A DNA stretch of 5,894 nucleotides from an uncultured Alphaproteobacteria bacterium (GTDB lineage Bacteria > Pseudomonadota > Alphaproteobacteria > Bin95): positions 1 through 5,894 of the forward strand of contig CAJXVF010000178.1 of the NCBI GenBank assembly GCA_913060845.1. The letters run 5' to 3'. Under the pieces are notes generated by a model. The model was not told the DNA's origin. It was given only the letters and a program-made list of their open reading frames with translations, and searched no databases. Made by a program: the position numbers and the translations under genes. Below, in pieces: positions 5,755-5,894 of this stretch; the first letter of the stretch is position 1, and every line of letters begins with the position of its first letter.

Positions 5755-5894
5755 ATGCGTAACATCATTTTAGGCGGCGACGGTTATCTTGGCTGGCCAA
5801 CAGCAATGCACTTTGCTGCACGCGGCTGGGCAGTTCTGGCGTTATACCGCGCTCACTCCAGAACCGGAAACTTCTCGTGTGTAATGACGCGGAA
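5755..5894 (+). CDS. NAD-dependent epimerase/dehydratase, SqdB-like, N-terminus only
   Basis: The first 25 codons, MRNIILGGDGYLGWPTAMHF followed by AARGW, form a Rossmann beta-alpha unit with a GGDGYLGW glycine motif. This is the form found in UDP-sulfoquinovose synthase (SqdB) and related sugar-nucleotide epimerases, rather than the plain GxxGxxG of GalE-type enzymes. Such proteins modify UDP-sugars in the cytoplasm, which fits a polysaccharide locus. The ATG at 5755 has a good ribosome binding site (GGAG). The frame is open to the window end (46 codons). After AARGWAVLA, however, the expected second strand with a D-N-x-x-R-R type segment is absent; instead LYRAHSRTGNFSCVMTR is read. This could be a frameshift, a chimeric contig end, or a divergent member. 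The family call rests on the first 25 residues only. Confidence 0.65.
   Translation, partial: MRNIILGGDGYLGWPTAMHFAARGWAVLALYRAHSRTGNFSCVMTR

Noticed and set aside
1..5894. CRISPR array, tRNA, rRNA or toxin-antitoxin pair
   Set aside because: I found no regularly spaced direct repeats, no tRNA cloverleaf signals, no rRNA-like sequence and no small paired genes with such motifs.

Overview
The window reads as an accessory part of an alphaproteobacterial genome, most likely a sphingomonad. That placement rests on codon usage, the IS21 subtype and the polysaccharide genes, and is inference. It looks like the end of a short-read contig: positions 1-48 are an untrimmed Illumina Nextera adapter including an i7 index, so biological sequence begins at 49.

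Layout, left to right. (1) 49-1263: the tail of an unidentified gene, then a translationally coupled acyl-CoA-dehydrogenase-fold (class D flavin monooxygenase-like) gene on the + strand, broken by one missing base near 823. (2) 1264-1438: a terminator-like hairpin and the 3' stub of a convergent minus-strand gene whose 5' part is lost at an IS end. (3) 1439-2686: a 1,248-bp internally deleted IS21-family element. It has recognisable terminal inverted repeats, an IstA remnant cut just after the first catalytic Asp, and an IstB remnant lacking its N-terminus and carrying two more frameshifts. (4) 2643-3825: a minus-strand pair of a short lipoprotein and a KpsM/Wzm-type polysaccharide-export ABC permease. 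Both are frameshifted; the permease also has an in-frame stop, and its C-terminus is cut exactly at the IS tip. (5) 3912-5595: an intact + strand pair, arabinose-5-phosphate isomerase (KdsD/KpsF) and a GT8-like glycosyltransferase. (6) 5755-end: the start of an NAD-dependent sugar-nucleotide epimerase resembling the UDP-sulfoquinovose synthase (SqdB) group.

Regions 4-6 fit a capsule or exopolysaccharide locus: A5P isomerase makes the Kdo precursor, the glycosyltransferase and epimerase build the glycan, and the permease would have exported it. The left part belongs to an unrelated, probably catabolic, cluster. The IS remnant sits at the boundary without a target-site duplication and with a truncated gene on each side, which suggests an IS-mediated rearrangement.

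All the disruptions lie left of about 3.6 kb. They may be real decay or sequence error. I see no convincing undescribed system; the most informative features are the IS junction, the clustered gene decay, and the assembly artefact at 1-48 (with a possible second one at the right edge).
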